From: Undaria pinnatifida
Lineage: Eukaryota > Sar > Phaeophyceae > Laminariales > Alariaceae
DNA: 64,000 nucleotides
Reading direction: 5' to 3'
NCBI GenBank assembly: GCA_012845835.1
Contig: JABAKD010000028.1
Span: 8,063,632-8,127,631 of the forward strand
Under the pieces are notes generated by a model. The model ran no database searches and was not told the origin of the DNA. It saw only the letters and a list, made by a program, of their open reading frames with translations. The translations under genes were made by a program, and so were the position numbers. This document shows, in pieces, positions 33,850 through 46,900 of this stretch. Numbering within the stretch: position 1 is the stretch's first letter; every line of letters begins with the position of its first letter.

Positions 33850-36800
33850 GAGAAGGATAGTCGGTCCCGAAATATAAAAATGCAAAAATGGAAGCTGGCG
33901 CTGGTGCTGGTGATGGTGGTGCTGATGCTGCTTGTTTTTGTTGCTTAAGCTGGTGCTGCCGCCAGCTGTCGCTGGCTGTGCCGCTAGCTGTGCTGCTGCT
34001 TGAGGTCGTGGGATAGCAGCGGTGGCACTGCGGTACACTGTGCATCGTTGCTGGGCTGCCGTTGCTACTCGTACGTACCTGGTACGCTGTTTTCTTGTCT
34101 TCGCTTCTTTTTTTTTATTTGCCGTTTTGCCGCACATCCCCATGTCCCTCCTCAATTTCGGAGGCGTCGCCTGCAGGGTTAGTTTACCTCTTCGTAGCGC
34201 AAACACACCTAAATCTTGACGGGAAGGCAATTCACTTTTTTTAGCGGAAGGAAAGCAATTTCTTAAAAGTTATTTTCTCAAACACTCCACTCACAAAAAA
34301 AGGATTGCTAGTATACCCATAAAAAAAGAAACGGTGAAAAGCGGTGAGAAGCGCTGTTTCAGGCATCGGAGCCCGCTCAGGCGTCGGGAGAGGAGAAAAT
34401 CCTAATGTTAATGTGGAAAGCGAAAAAAATGGAGGCCTCTCAGGGCCTCTCAGGAAATCGATGTTTGTAAGTAGTTCTATGTAGCAGGACATTTATTAGT
34501 GTTTCGGCGTCTGTTTGCTTGCAACACGCCTGCGGGGCGGCCCCTGGAGGGCCACCGGAGGCGAAAAAATTGCGATATATTGATATATGCGCGAATATAC
34601 GCCTGAACACCAAGTAACGAACTGCGTTTAAACGCCTCCCGAGCCTCGAAACAGCGTGTATCAAGATGCCTTGGGATGTCTTAAAGCAGAAACGAGGTGG
34701 TCGCACTCACACTCCCGGAGTCAGGAGTAGCTCGGGGCCAGCATCGCTGCACCCTGGTCAATCGATATAAACGAGCCAAAATAATGAAAACACCTACCGC
34801 GGCGAATACCGCAAAACGTGCCAAACCAAACATTACGCACGGCGAATACCGAAAAAAAACTTTCAATTGATTTACGGCTACTACTTACGGCGAACAGAAA
34901 AGGTGCCTAAAGAAGAATAAAAGCCTACGGCGAATAGCAAAAGGTGCCTAATGTTTGTTTGCGACTTCGTATGGTTAATAGGAAAAGAGGCCTAAAAACT
35001 GTTCAACTACGGCTTGTTGGACAAAAGGTGCTTTGAAAAAAAAAAACTACGGCGATTTAGAAAAAAAGGCCGCCATTTTTTCCCCCGAAAAATGTTGCGC
35101 GCCCGTAATCGCGTATTGCGCTGCGCGCACCCAGCCTCGCGGCGACTCTTGCGTAAAACGGTTATGTTGACCCAAATGTTGCGCCCGCGCAACAGCGCAA
35201 CAGCAAATTAATGCCCTGGTATGTAGAACGGCGACTTGTGTGCACTGACGGTGACACGCCTGCTTGGTGGTTGATGAACGCCGACCCTCGAGTGTTTGTG
35301 GCGGCATCGCTCCCCTCTCCAAGCCGTGCTGCCCTGTCTCCCACGACCAGCAGTCATGCTTGATGTCGAGTCGAGTAAGCACCTGGTACGCACGCACCTG
35401 CACACGTTTGTGGGCCTTCCCATGGCCGTAAGAAGCTAGCATAAGAGGCTGCCCGGACTTCTTCGCCTTGTTGCGTTCTCCCCCCAGTGCCCTTTATGCA
35501 CTTGATATCCTCGACGTGCCCAATGCCGTGTTTAGTCAGTTCGTAGGATCTGCTATCAATAGATTCTGCAAGGGCTCCGCTTATCTCGCGCAAGGAAGAA
35601 TGCAACTAAGAAATATGTAAAGGGGGCAGAAAGAAGAGACCCATGGTTTGGTGCGACTAGCGAATTTATAGTGCCGAGACCAGCTGCTTGTGCAGAGCTT
35701 GTTGCCCTGTGCTGTGCACTGTGCTCTGTGCTTGTTGGCGATGTCACGTTCTGGTCGGCAGTACGGGTGTAATTTGCGGAGGGAGGGGACATGGGGACCG
35801 ATAGATGACAATCAACTGAAGAAAGCAAATATACGAGTACGCAACACGTACGTACACATACCGCACCTTGTACCTGGTACTTCGCATCATACCTGGTACT
35901 GCTTTATGTTCGAACGAAGGCACAGCGTAGCACGACACAGCACCGCACCGCAGGGCAAGGCGCGGCGCTGCGCTGCTGAGCTATTGATAGCTGGGCTGAG
36001 CTGTACAGGGGGTGCATGTATCATTGCCTAGTACCGATACTATTACAACACCACTGGTGTTGTAGTAGTATCGGTACTAGGCAATGATGATACTGCTGCA
36101 TGGCACGCACGAAATAGTAAGTACAGCAAGCACCCAGCACGGCACAGCACGGCACGGCAGCACGGCCCAACACCCCACAGCATCGCACAGTACCGCACCG
36201 CACGGCAGAGGGCACGGCAGAGGGCACGGCAGGGCACACTGCACGGCGCTGCGCTGCTGAGCTAGCGCTGCGGTACGCTGCTGGGCGGAGCTGAGCTGAT
36301 GATGAGCCAAGCTGAGATCGTCAGCAACTACGACCTGGTATGAAGAATCGTGCAAATTGACAAAGAAATGTGAAGGAAGAAATCAAAGAAAAGTTGGCCG
36401 TTCCGCAAGTATTGAAAGGAGGCGGTGTCCAAAACAGGAGTTTTTAATCTTAGGGGAAGCAAAAATGTTCCGGAAGACGTTCAACTTCCCAAAAAAAAAG
36501 GACTTTTAAGCGTGAATTGTAAAAAATAAATAAATATAAACGAGTTGGGATACCCATGAAAAAAGGAAACGGTGGGGACGGTCCGAAAAGCGCTGAGAGG
36601 CGCTGTTTCAAGCATCCGAGCCCGCTCAGCCGTCCGGAGAGGAGAATGTCTTGAAGTTAGTGTGGGAAGCGAAAAAAAAGTAAGCCACTCAGGAAATCGA
36701 TATTTGCACGCAGTGTTTTTTGCTTCGTTTTACAAATCCCCTCCCAGCTCTGCTCTGCTGAGTGATACGGTGCTGTGCCTACCATGAGGTATTAAAATAG

Positions 36801-39800
36801 GGGAAAAAAACGGTTCATTTAAAACTTGAACCAACAACGTTGGAGTTGCAAGTTGCGAAACGTGCTGCTTTGCGCTTCTGCGCGTTGACCTGCGCAACGC
36901 AGCGGGCGCGCGGTGTGGTATTGTGCCGGCCAATGCCCTACGTGTGGTGCAGTGCCCAGGCTCTGCTAGCCTGAGCCATGCTGTGCTGTGCCTACCATGT
37001 AGGTTTCAATACGTGAAAAAAAGCCGGGTGTCGTGCCCTACCGTATGATGCAGTTGAATGCTGGCGATGCTTAGCCGTGTGCCGTGATGTGGTGCCGTGC
37101 CGTGCTGTGCCGCATTGTGCTGTGCCTTATTATTTTTGTCACCAACAATGGTGCTGTGCTTTGTATTTCGTTTATATCAGGTGGCTGAGTTGACGGTGCT
37201 GAGTGTGATTCGCGGCAGGACGAAACATGATGTGCTGTGCTCAGCTCAGCAGCGCAGTTCACACCAGCAAGTGTTCGAGCGTTGTATTTTTGTGTTGCTG
37301 TTGCGCATCGTTTAGGCTTTAATAGGGGGAAAACAGCCGGATCATTGTAGGCTTGAACCTACAAAGTTCGGGTTTCAAGTTACCAAACGTGTTGCGTTGC
37401 GCTGCTACGCGTTGAGCTGCGCAACACAGCGGCCGTGCGGTGCCGAGATGTGTTATGTTGTGCCGACCAGTGCCCTACCTTGCGGTGCAGTACCATTTAT
37501 CCCCCCCCCGGCTCTGCTCGCCTGAGCTTTGCTATGCTGTGCCTATCATGTAGGTTTTAATACGGATAAAAACCCGGGTGCCGTACCCTACGGTGTTGTG
37601 CAGTTTGCCATGCTTTTTGCCGTGTATGTGCCACGCCCGGCCTTGGGCTGCGCTGCGCTTCTGTGCGTTCAGCTACGCAACGCAGCGGGCGCGCGGTGTG
37701 GTGTTGTGCCGGCCAGTGCCCTACGGTATGTGCAAGCCGGAACTACCGGCCCTTTCTCGTGGCGGCAACCGGCGCTAGTCCGTCCATAATTAGGCTCTTC
37801 CGGTTGTTCCCATCTGTGCCAAGCGATTTCACAGGCACTAAGCGGGCAACCGGCATTATGTCGGGCACCCGGCACTACTCAACCGACGCTATAGAGGGGC
37901 GTCTCCTGTACACACCCTCACACCCGTTGTCTCATCTCCCACGGCAGCGGCAGTCACTTGGTGTCACGTCGAGCACATACAAACGCGCCGTAGACTGCTG
38001 TTGAATCCGTTCACCTGTTCTTGCCCACTGGCTAGTTTTCGTTTTTTCATCACTGGCTATTAATTATCTATCGTTTTTCTCATCGTCATCGCTGGCTACC
38101 CGTAGGTTATCCTTTTTTTTATCGTCGCGTTTACTCTCCAGCTCAATTCGCATATAAGAGGTCTACCCTCAGTGACATTGTGGGCGAGCCGTGGTCACAG
38201 GTGTGTCTCCCCTCCATCCTATAGACGGTTGACAAAATGAATTGTGTAATTGGTTTGGTGACGGTGCTCTGTCTGGGTCCCAAAAGCGTTAAGCGGAGGT
38301 TTCCTCCCCCCTCTAGCTCGCAAACCGAAGTACCGCCAGATGTTGGTACGGCTGTGTGTAGCAAGCACTCCCGTCGTACTCGACTCCCCTGATTCCCCCA
38401 AATTGTTCCGGCCGGGCCTTTGCTTCATACCTGGCACTACCTGTAGCTGGTACAATAATTCCTCGCCGACCTATACCTTTCATGAGGACGCACACACCCC
38501 GTACACGCGCGATCGGAGTATCACATACAGCTTGCAAGTATAAGTTTCGACGAAAGCCTCGATCTCATAGCTGTAGTATATTTTTTAGTTTAATAAAATA
38601 CCCTGAACCTGGCACTCCCTGTACCTGGTATTCCTGCATTCATAGGCTCGCGCGGGAGAAGGCAAGGCCGCGGCGTCTTCGCCTGTGGCGGCGACCGCTT
38701 CCTTGAACAACGCGGGTGCGACTGGGCAGCTTATCTCGTTGCAAGATATAACGAGCAAGGATGGCTTTTTGGAGGCGTTCGAACAGTGCCGCAAGGCCAA
38801 GGCGCCGAGGAAGGTCTTCCAGGTAACTCAACACATAGCCATAGCGGCGGCGGTATACCCAGCACTATCTGTAGAAGGCAGTACGTTACAAAATGGTAAG
38901 TGTGGGTTAGCAATCTTCTCGTACTGTTTATCACGAATACTACTGTGTTCACTCACTGTTGAATGTGAAGAACACACACACCAACTGAACCTCGTATATA
39001 CGAGGTATGTATTGTACAGTCAGCAGCTTTTCGGCGTGGCAACAGGAAGGGTATCTCTAGTTTGTGGGCAATTAGTTTGAGCCTCACCCGTACGAGAGTT
39101 CTTGCTTAGTCTACGCGACCACTATATGGAGATAGCATTGCTGTTGCGCCGCTACTCTGGCTGCATGTGCTCCATGTGTGGAAAAACGCTGCCGAGGTGG
39201 ATGATTTACCCGTGCCCCTTGCCCCCCCGAACCCCTCCCTCCCCTCCCCGCACACGAAAACGGCAAACGATAACCTTTGAACCACGCAAACGATAAACGG
39301 TAAGTCATGGCCACTTTCCGTCATCCTCGATCCCACCCCGACCCATACCCCCATCCCCACGCCCACCCCTAACTCCACCTTCCGGGCCTATATCACGTGC
39401 CGCCGTTGTCGCGCGCCGTAATATTGTCACTTTACGTTTTGCGGCCGGCGAGAAGGCGTTCGAGAGCGCGAAGAAACGAAACACGGAGGGGTTGGTCGAT
39501 TTGGCGTCGGAGGCGGTAAAGGTGGAGCTAAAGCTCAGCAGAGAAGATCTCGCCAGGGGCATAATAAACTCTCTTGGGTGAGCCTCTATGCCCCTCCCTG
39601 GTAACTCTTTTCGGATCCACGTATAACGACCAAAATGACGATAATTGCAAGATTTTCAGGCGTCTATAGTAGGAGAAGCATGCAGCGATAAGACTGTATC
39701 TAAGCATCCAAGCTTCGCCTTTCATGATTCATGATGCGGTTGGCTTGAAACCCCGGGGATGTTTTAAGTTGAAAACGGAGGGAAAATATCGTTCAAAACT

Positions 39801-40881
39801 AAAGAAAAGCGAACAAGCCACACCAAGCCACCAAGCCACCGCGCGCAAATAAAACAAATAGGCCACCGCGCAAGTTCTTGAGAACTAAAGAAGAGAAAAA
39901 AGCCGCCACGCGCAAGTAACCTGGTAAGTTAACACCGACCAGCCCCAACGGTTCTCTAGCTTAGTCGATAACCATGCTGCATGCCTGTCGCGTCACTGAC
40001 AGTATTGTACGCAGAGGCTTTTCTCCGGGTGCGTTCGTAGGCGTTCGTTTGTGCACTTGTTGCCGCCCTCGTGGGCACCGGGTAGGGACAATGCGAGCCA
40101 TGTCGTTGACCGCGCACGCTGCCCTCCCCGAACCTCGACACATTCACGGAATTCGCCGGCTGGTAGAAAAAGTCTATTAGATTGACAGTCGAGGATAATT
40201 TTCGTATAATAGTTGGTCGTCATAAGGAACGCCGAATTGACCTCGAAGCTCAATTACTTGCTTTTGTCCTCGCCATTGATTGAGTGAGCACAGGCTACAA
40301 TTGATTGTTGTGTGGGATTTAATATGGCACCCGACCCTGAGCGTCGTCTCTACCGTCAAAACTATTGGTTATCGTGAGAGGATGATCCTTAATTTCTTAC
40401 GATCGATTCTATTTTAAATAACGGGCGATCGTGAGAAAGGAAGCCTCAAGTTTTAACGACCGAAATTCCTCGAGAGCGTTCCCCCCGTCTTTCCAGACGG
40501 CGAAACAGGACGGGGATAGGATAAGCAAACAGTTTCTATGTAGTATATGGAAGAAGCGTAATGAGCGCCCAAATGTTGGAGGTGTCTCTATTAGGAGTAG
40601 GAACGGTGCTCCGTCTCGAAAGGGATGCGTGGTCAATGGTCAAACGACTAAGGCAAGCAACAAATGAGTACGCCCCCCCCCCTCCTCGTTCATATTCCCG
40701 AAAACGCTTCTCCAAGGGCGGAGCAATGGGATTCTTGGCTCGCCGGCGACCTGGAGGGGGCGCAGACGGTGATCCGGTGCGCGTGCGCCGCGAGCGAGCC
40801 CGTGCTTGCTGAGGAGCTGGTCACCAAGGCGGGTTTTTCGTGCGGTGCTGCGGACGACCTCATGGGGGTGAGCTCAACGGG

Positions 40882-40945
<64 letters not shown>

Positions 40946-43900
40946 GTGTTGTTGTTGTTGTCATTGTTGTCGTGTGTTGTTGTTGTTGTTGTTGTGTGTT
41001 GTTGTTGTTGTCGTGTGTTGTTGTTGTTGTTGTTATTGTTGTTGTCGTGTGTTGTTGTTGATGTTATGCTCGCATTGACCGTATGGACTCATCGCGATAA
41101 TCTAGTACGTGGTCACAAGACAGGCTTCAATAGTCGAACAGGAAAATCAACTACCAGGTATTCATCTTGAGGGAACGTCGCACCCGTTCTCCGCCCTGCC
41201 ATTGCCTGCTCTGTACGTGCTGCACACCCCTTCGAACGACCCTTATTTAGCAGTCGTTGTTAATGGCTGATTCACTACTGGTTTATTATACGCGCGTCCT
41301 ACGTTTGACACGGTAACTTGCAAGCAGGACTATGCGGCGGCAGCCGCGTCGGTGTACCCCAACCTGATAACGGCCTACTCCCGGAAGGGCAAACGGGCTG
41401 ACACAATGCGCCTCATGGAGGAGGCGGCCAAGGCGCGGGTAAGCCAGATGAGCGCGTTTTCCGTTGCCTTGCCTTGCCTTGCCTTGCCTTGCCTTGCCTT
41501 GCCTTGCCTTGCCTTGCCTTGCCTTGCCTTGCCTTGCCTTGCCTTGCCTTGCCTTGCCTTGCCTTGCCTTGCCTTGCCTTGCCTTGCCTTGCCTTGCCTT
41601 GCCTTGCCTTGCCTTGCCTTGCCTTGCCTTGCCTTGCCTTGCCTTGCCTTGCCTTGCCTTGCCTTGCCTTGCCTTGCCTTGCCTTGCCTTGCCTTGCCTT
41701 GTCTTGCCTTGCCTTGCCTTGCCTTGCCTTGCCTTGCCTTGCCTTGCCTTGCCTTGCCTTGCCTTGCCTTGCCTCGCCTTGCCTCCCCTCGCCTCGCCTT
41801 GCCTTGCCTTGCCTTGCCTTGCCTTGCCTTGCCTCGTCATGCCATGCAATGCCAGCCACATGTGTGCAGTGTTGATGGCCGCGTTGAACCGCTTCGCCCA
41901 GGGTTGTGAGTTGACTTGGGTGTTCTTCTTTTTTATTATTACTCTTTCCTTTCTACGTATTTTCTTGGCACTTTTGACGCGCGCTATACGATCGAGGTGC
42001 TGAAACCGCTTTTTTTCTCAATACTACCCCTCAATTTGGGAGCTTAAGACCTTTCTCTCTCCCAAAAACTGGTTTTGAAGGAGAAAAAAACTGCGATATA
42101 CCGGATGAAAAATCCCATGGCCTAGGCTACACGACTAGAATTATGCAAAAAATGGCATATTCCCGACGATTTGGGTTAAGGAGCGCCGTCATTCAGAAAA
42201 AAAAAATACAAGAGAAAAAAAATGCTACCTCTATCGCAGCATGCTTTTTTTTTTTCTTTCTTTTTTTTCGCCTTTTCCCTTCCTAGACGCAACTCAGATC
42301 ATCCGGGGTCGCTAAAATAGGCTCTTTTGCCCCTCCCCACTACGGTACGCGCCTTTATTTTTATCGCGAGAATACTCCAGCCCTTTTTGCCTTCGTCGAC
42401 TCGCACTGGATGGTACTGACAGTGACTAATAGCATACTACTATTGAGACGCCGAGTAGTTTTTTTGTTGGCTGCTGTAGGTGTAACTCGTTGCTGGGGGT
42501 AATTGGCGGATATCTGTTTGTTTGTTTTTTTGTATCTGACTGGCACGTTTTGTGATTAGACAGACGCGTGTTTCTCACTGGTATGCGACCAAGTTAGACT
42601 CAATTTGATAAGGTTGTAGCTAGGCCAGTCTAGTCAAATGCAGGAGACATCCCGCAGTAGGAGCATTGGCCTTTTTTGGGTTAACTAGTGTTTCTGGCCG
42701 GTTAACCTCCTCCAGTGAGTTTTTTTTTTTCTTCTTTTTGTATGCACACTTCCTTTTCCAGCTTCTGGACAAGCCGTGGTCACATGTGCCGTCCCTTCTT
42801 CCTCCCGGTTCTTGTTGCCTTTCAATTTTTATTAGGTTTCAGCAATGCCACTGCTTGTCGATATGTCATCGAGTGTTGCTAACTCACGTTCTCGCGCTTT
42901 CCGCAAGACAATTTGTGCACAAAGAAAAGTCCCCACGAATTTATACGAGTATGCACACGGGGGGGCTCAAACTCACGAAACTGACCTATACCAGGCTCGG
43001 GGATAACCTGATACGCCACCGGGGCGAGGGTGAGAACTACCAGTTGTGCTGATACGTTTACGAGTTTGTTTGTTTTAGGATTATGATAGCGCATATCCAT
43101 ATAGAGGTGTTGGTTGGTCGGATTGCTCGAGCGAATGCCTCCGAAGTTGTGTTTCGGGTGATATCTTTGGGTCCTCGTGTTGGGACCTCAGAAAATTGTT
43201 AGAATCTTCTGCTGCACCCATAATGGTGGGATGACCCCGATTCAACTCGCAAACCCTTCCGTTTGTCCGAATGTGGCCTCTTCCCGCTTGCAGATACCGA
43301 TAAAGACCGCCGCCGCCAACCGGCTGCTTCAGGGTTTCCACAAGAGGCGAGATCTGGAGGCGGTGTTTAAGGTCAGACATGGGGGGAGAACGATAACCGC
43401 CGCCGCGATGCTGTTGTGTTTTGGATTGCAGTGTGTCGTTACCGGGTTATAGCCTCTACAACTGCGCCGTTTTTTTTTTTTTCGGGACAGACAACTTGAG
43501 TTTAGCGTGTTTTTCATTCTTTTTTTGTAGTAGTAGTGTAAGCATTAGTCTAATGCATAACTTCACGCGCGGTATCCCTACCCCCCGTCCCGTCTCTTGT
43601 TCTGTTTTATATTTTATTCGTTATAGGAATGCCCAGTAGTCGGTTATTGAGCACCTTTTGTTCGCATCTGCAAGGAGGACAACTCTCGATTCCGCCCAGC
43701 GATACAACGCCACCCCGAGTACCTGCCTGACCGCTCGACCAATTCTACGTGCCAGGTGTTGGACGTTATGGCTGCGGCAGGGGTTGACGGGGATGACGAG
43801 ACGTACGAGTGGCTGGCAAACGCGGCCGTGAGGGGGGTCGACTTTGTTACGGTGAGTGCGCCGCACTCGCTCCCGCTTCTGTTTTTCTCGTCAAGTGTGT

Positions 43901-46900
43901 GTAGTTTTTCCAATATGGCTGTTGCTGGCTCAGGGGGGGGGGGGTACTCATTGCATGCATAGCCGTAGTTAAGACTATGGACCTACAATGCAGGGACGGA
44001 GCAAGTCGGGATTTCACCGACCACCAAGCCGGCATCGCGTGCACCAAGCGCGAAGCGCCGTGCGGGGTTGAACGTTGGCCACGGTGAGTAAATACGTACT
44101 CGCTCCCACTTCTCGTGTTTTTATCAGCACCTCCTATAGAACTAGCTGCCGCAGCGTTTGGTGGGCAAACCACTTGGAATTAGATTTGGTTGGAAACTGA
44201 GTCATCCCTGTATAGTGCGGTAGAGGTCGCAGTTTTTGAGCCAAAAAAAGGTATATACCCTGGCCGGTTGGGCTCCTCAAGTGTGACACTATCTGTTAGT
44301 TAGGTATGGTCTTTTTCGGAGTTTTTTTTTTTCTTCACTAGCGCATAGAAATTTTGGTCGGGTTGCGCGCGCGAACAAATGTCTCCGAAGCAAAAAATAA
44401 ATGCTTCGGGTGAGATGTTGAGCTTGTTGAGCTCCTCGTGTTGTTAGTATTAATAGGAGCTCAGACACTTCTGCTGCAGCCGTGGTGTGGGATCAATCGG
44501 GTTTGCGGTGGTACAAGGACCCCCGTTTGTGTTTCGCACGGTCTTGTTCGTTGTTTGTCCCAGCGCCCGTGGGATCGTTGAAGCGCGTACCTTTTTTTCA
44601 TGCAAAGCAGGGGTTTTGCGCGAAGTACGGGGCTCTCCGTGACAAGGAATCAACTGTTGAGAGCGCCTACCAGGGTGGGTAGGCGCAATTCGATGCAAGT
44701 CGAAGAGGGGAGAAAGGGCGCTGTTGTCTTTTCGCGATAAAAATCAAGGCGCTTACCGTGGTGGGGAGGGGGGAGAAGAGCCTGCTTGGTGACCCTGAAC
44801 CTGAGTTAGGTCTAGGGACGGAGGAATAGAAAGAAAAAGTGCGAAGATAATGGATGGGATGAGAACTATATATATATATATTTATAAATTTGGAGCATAA
44901 GAAGAAACATCGGTTCGCCTCTTACCGCAGGATGCGTCTGCTTTTATTTTTATGAAAACGCCTCGTTTACGCATCCTCTATGTACGTTTTGGCATTTGGC
45001 ATGCGATGTAAAGTGTATTCTCTGACTCGTGGGGTGTGTGTGACCGCAGAGCTGTGGGTATGTGTCTGCTCGTAGAATGGAAGAATGAGGAGAGATGCTA
45101 CTACTATTACGGAAGGATGTTCGATTTATGTCGGAACTGCATTCACTGGGGCTGGGCACTGGCTGACTCAGTCTGTATCAATTATACCGCGGTAAGAATC
45201 AATCAGTATACTGGACTGCAGCAGTGCACTGGCGGAGCGACGCGAGTAACGCCGAGCGAAGCGAGTAACGCCGAGCGAAGCGAGTAACGCCGAGCGAAGC
45301 GAGTAACGCCGAGCGAAGCGAGTAACGCCGAGCGAAGCGAGTAACGCCGAGCGAAGCGAGTAACGCCGAGCGAAGCGAGTAACGCCGAGCGAAGCGAGTA
45401 ACGCCGAGCGAAGCGAGTAACGCCGAGCGAATCGAGCAACGCCGAGCGAAGCGAGCAACGCCGAGCGAAGCGAGCAACGCCGAGCGAAGCGAGTAACGCC
45501 GAGCGAAGCGAGTAACGCCGAGCATAGCTCGGTCAATAGCCCCCGCCCCCCCGCCTCGTGAGGGGTCCCCGCTGGAGGCTCCGCATTTTCGCTTCATTGC
45601 CTATCACAATTGGAGCTCAAAACTGTGTTGGCCGGGGGTGGTTTCGGTCATCTAGGCAGAAAAAGTCCAGAAAAGTCAAGAAAAGCGCATGCAACGTGTG
45701 GCGATGATGTGACGTTCTTCATCTTGGTGTTGGCGCAAGCGCATTATAAATAATGTCTGACGTGTCGTATATACATATCATATTTAAAATTAAATATTTT
45801 TCGTTACTCCGTTGCTCGTACCCTTGGGGCACAGAGCAGTAGTAGGCTCTCACCAGCAAACAAATAACAGAAAAACACGAAACAAAAATACCAGGTACAA
45901 AGTCAAAGCGAAAAACAAAGCAAAGAAACGAAGGAACGGTAGTCGTACATTTAACCGGTGTCGGGCAGTAGGTACTCAGGTACCCAACGCAGAGAAAGAG
46001 ACCAAACATGAAAAATGTGGAAGGAAGAAACGCGTGAAAAATCTCAACAGCCGGGGGGTGGCCGGGATATTTTAGCGTACAAGCTGGAAACAGGCGAAAG
46101 GAAGGAACGCGTGAAAAGGAGCAACAGCCGGCGGGGTAGCCGAGATCTTTCAACGAACACAAGAAAAAAAATGAGCTGAAAAACAAGAAATCAGGAAAGA
46201 AAACAGAGTTGCCAAAAAGACAACAGAGCAATACAGGCGAGCAGCTAAAGGATACACCGCAACTCCATATCATATACCAGGTATCATATATCTGCAACAG
46301 CAACGAAAATACGAAGTTTATAAAAAAGGCTAGAACAACACCCAGAAAGGGAGGGAGAGAGGGGAGGAAGGAGGGGGGGGTCGGAGAAGTACTGTAGCTT
46401 ATTCGCCAGCATTTGGTGGGTTTCCGTTCTGTAATATGGTGTGTTTAATGGGCATACGTCAGATAAAAGCTACTGGGGAATATACTGGCCAAGTCAATCA
46501 GTAGATTACTGTTGCCAGTACATACTGAGCCAGTACCCAGCCCTAGCGTTTACGCTGTATTGTCGGAGAGCAATAATAACGACAACAACATCACTATGGG
46601 TCGCAGGTACACTTTCCGCCGTTACGTAGGCAGATCTTCTCGTGAAGATTTGTATGAACGGTAGCCATTCTAGAGGTGTTGGATATCGTCTCTTGTTGTA
46701 CTAAAAGTGGTCGTGGAGTCTGCGTAGATTATGATGACAGAGAGGCGGATAATCACGTTTCCCGCTGCCAAATAATCGCTGTCGACTCTCTGTTTGCCTC
46801 TGAAGCACCCCTTGTTGCCTCGGGGCACTTCTATCGATACCGTCGCTTGGTTCGTCGTCGAACCTTGCTCCAACCTGGCGTGCCCTCCACGCTACGCAAG

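Noticed and set aside
41850-41910. A possible PPR exon ([12 protein letters not shown]) after the CCTTG array
   Set aside because: Neither its acceptor nor its donor options fit phase 0, while joining exon 5 directly to 43294 gives exact 35-residue PPR spacing.
41352-42003. Long open frames through the CCTTG array on both strands
   Set aside because: A pentamer without stops leaves all frames open; no real protein signal.
45168-45597. Open frames of up to 132 codons on the minus strand
   Set aside because: They come from the 19-bp minisatellite.
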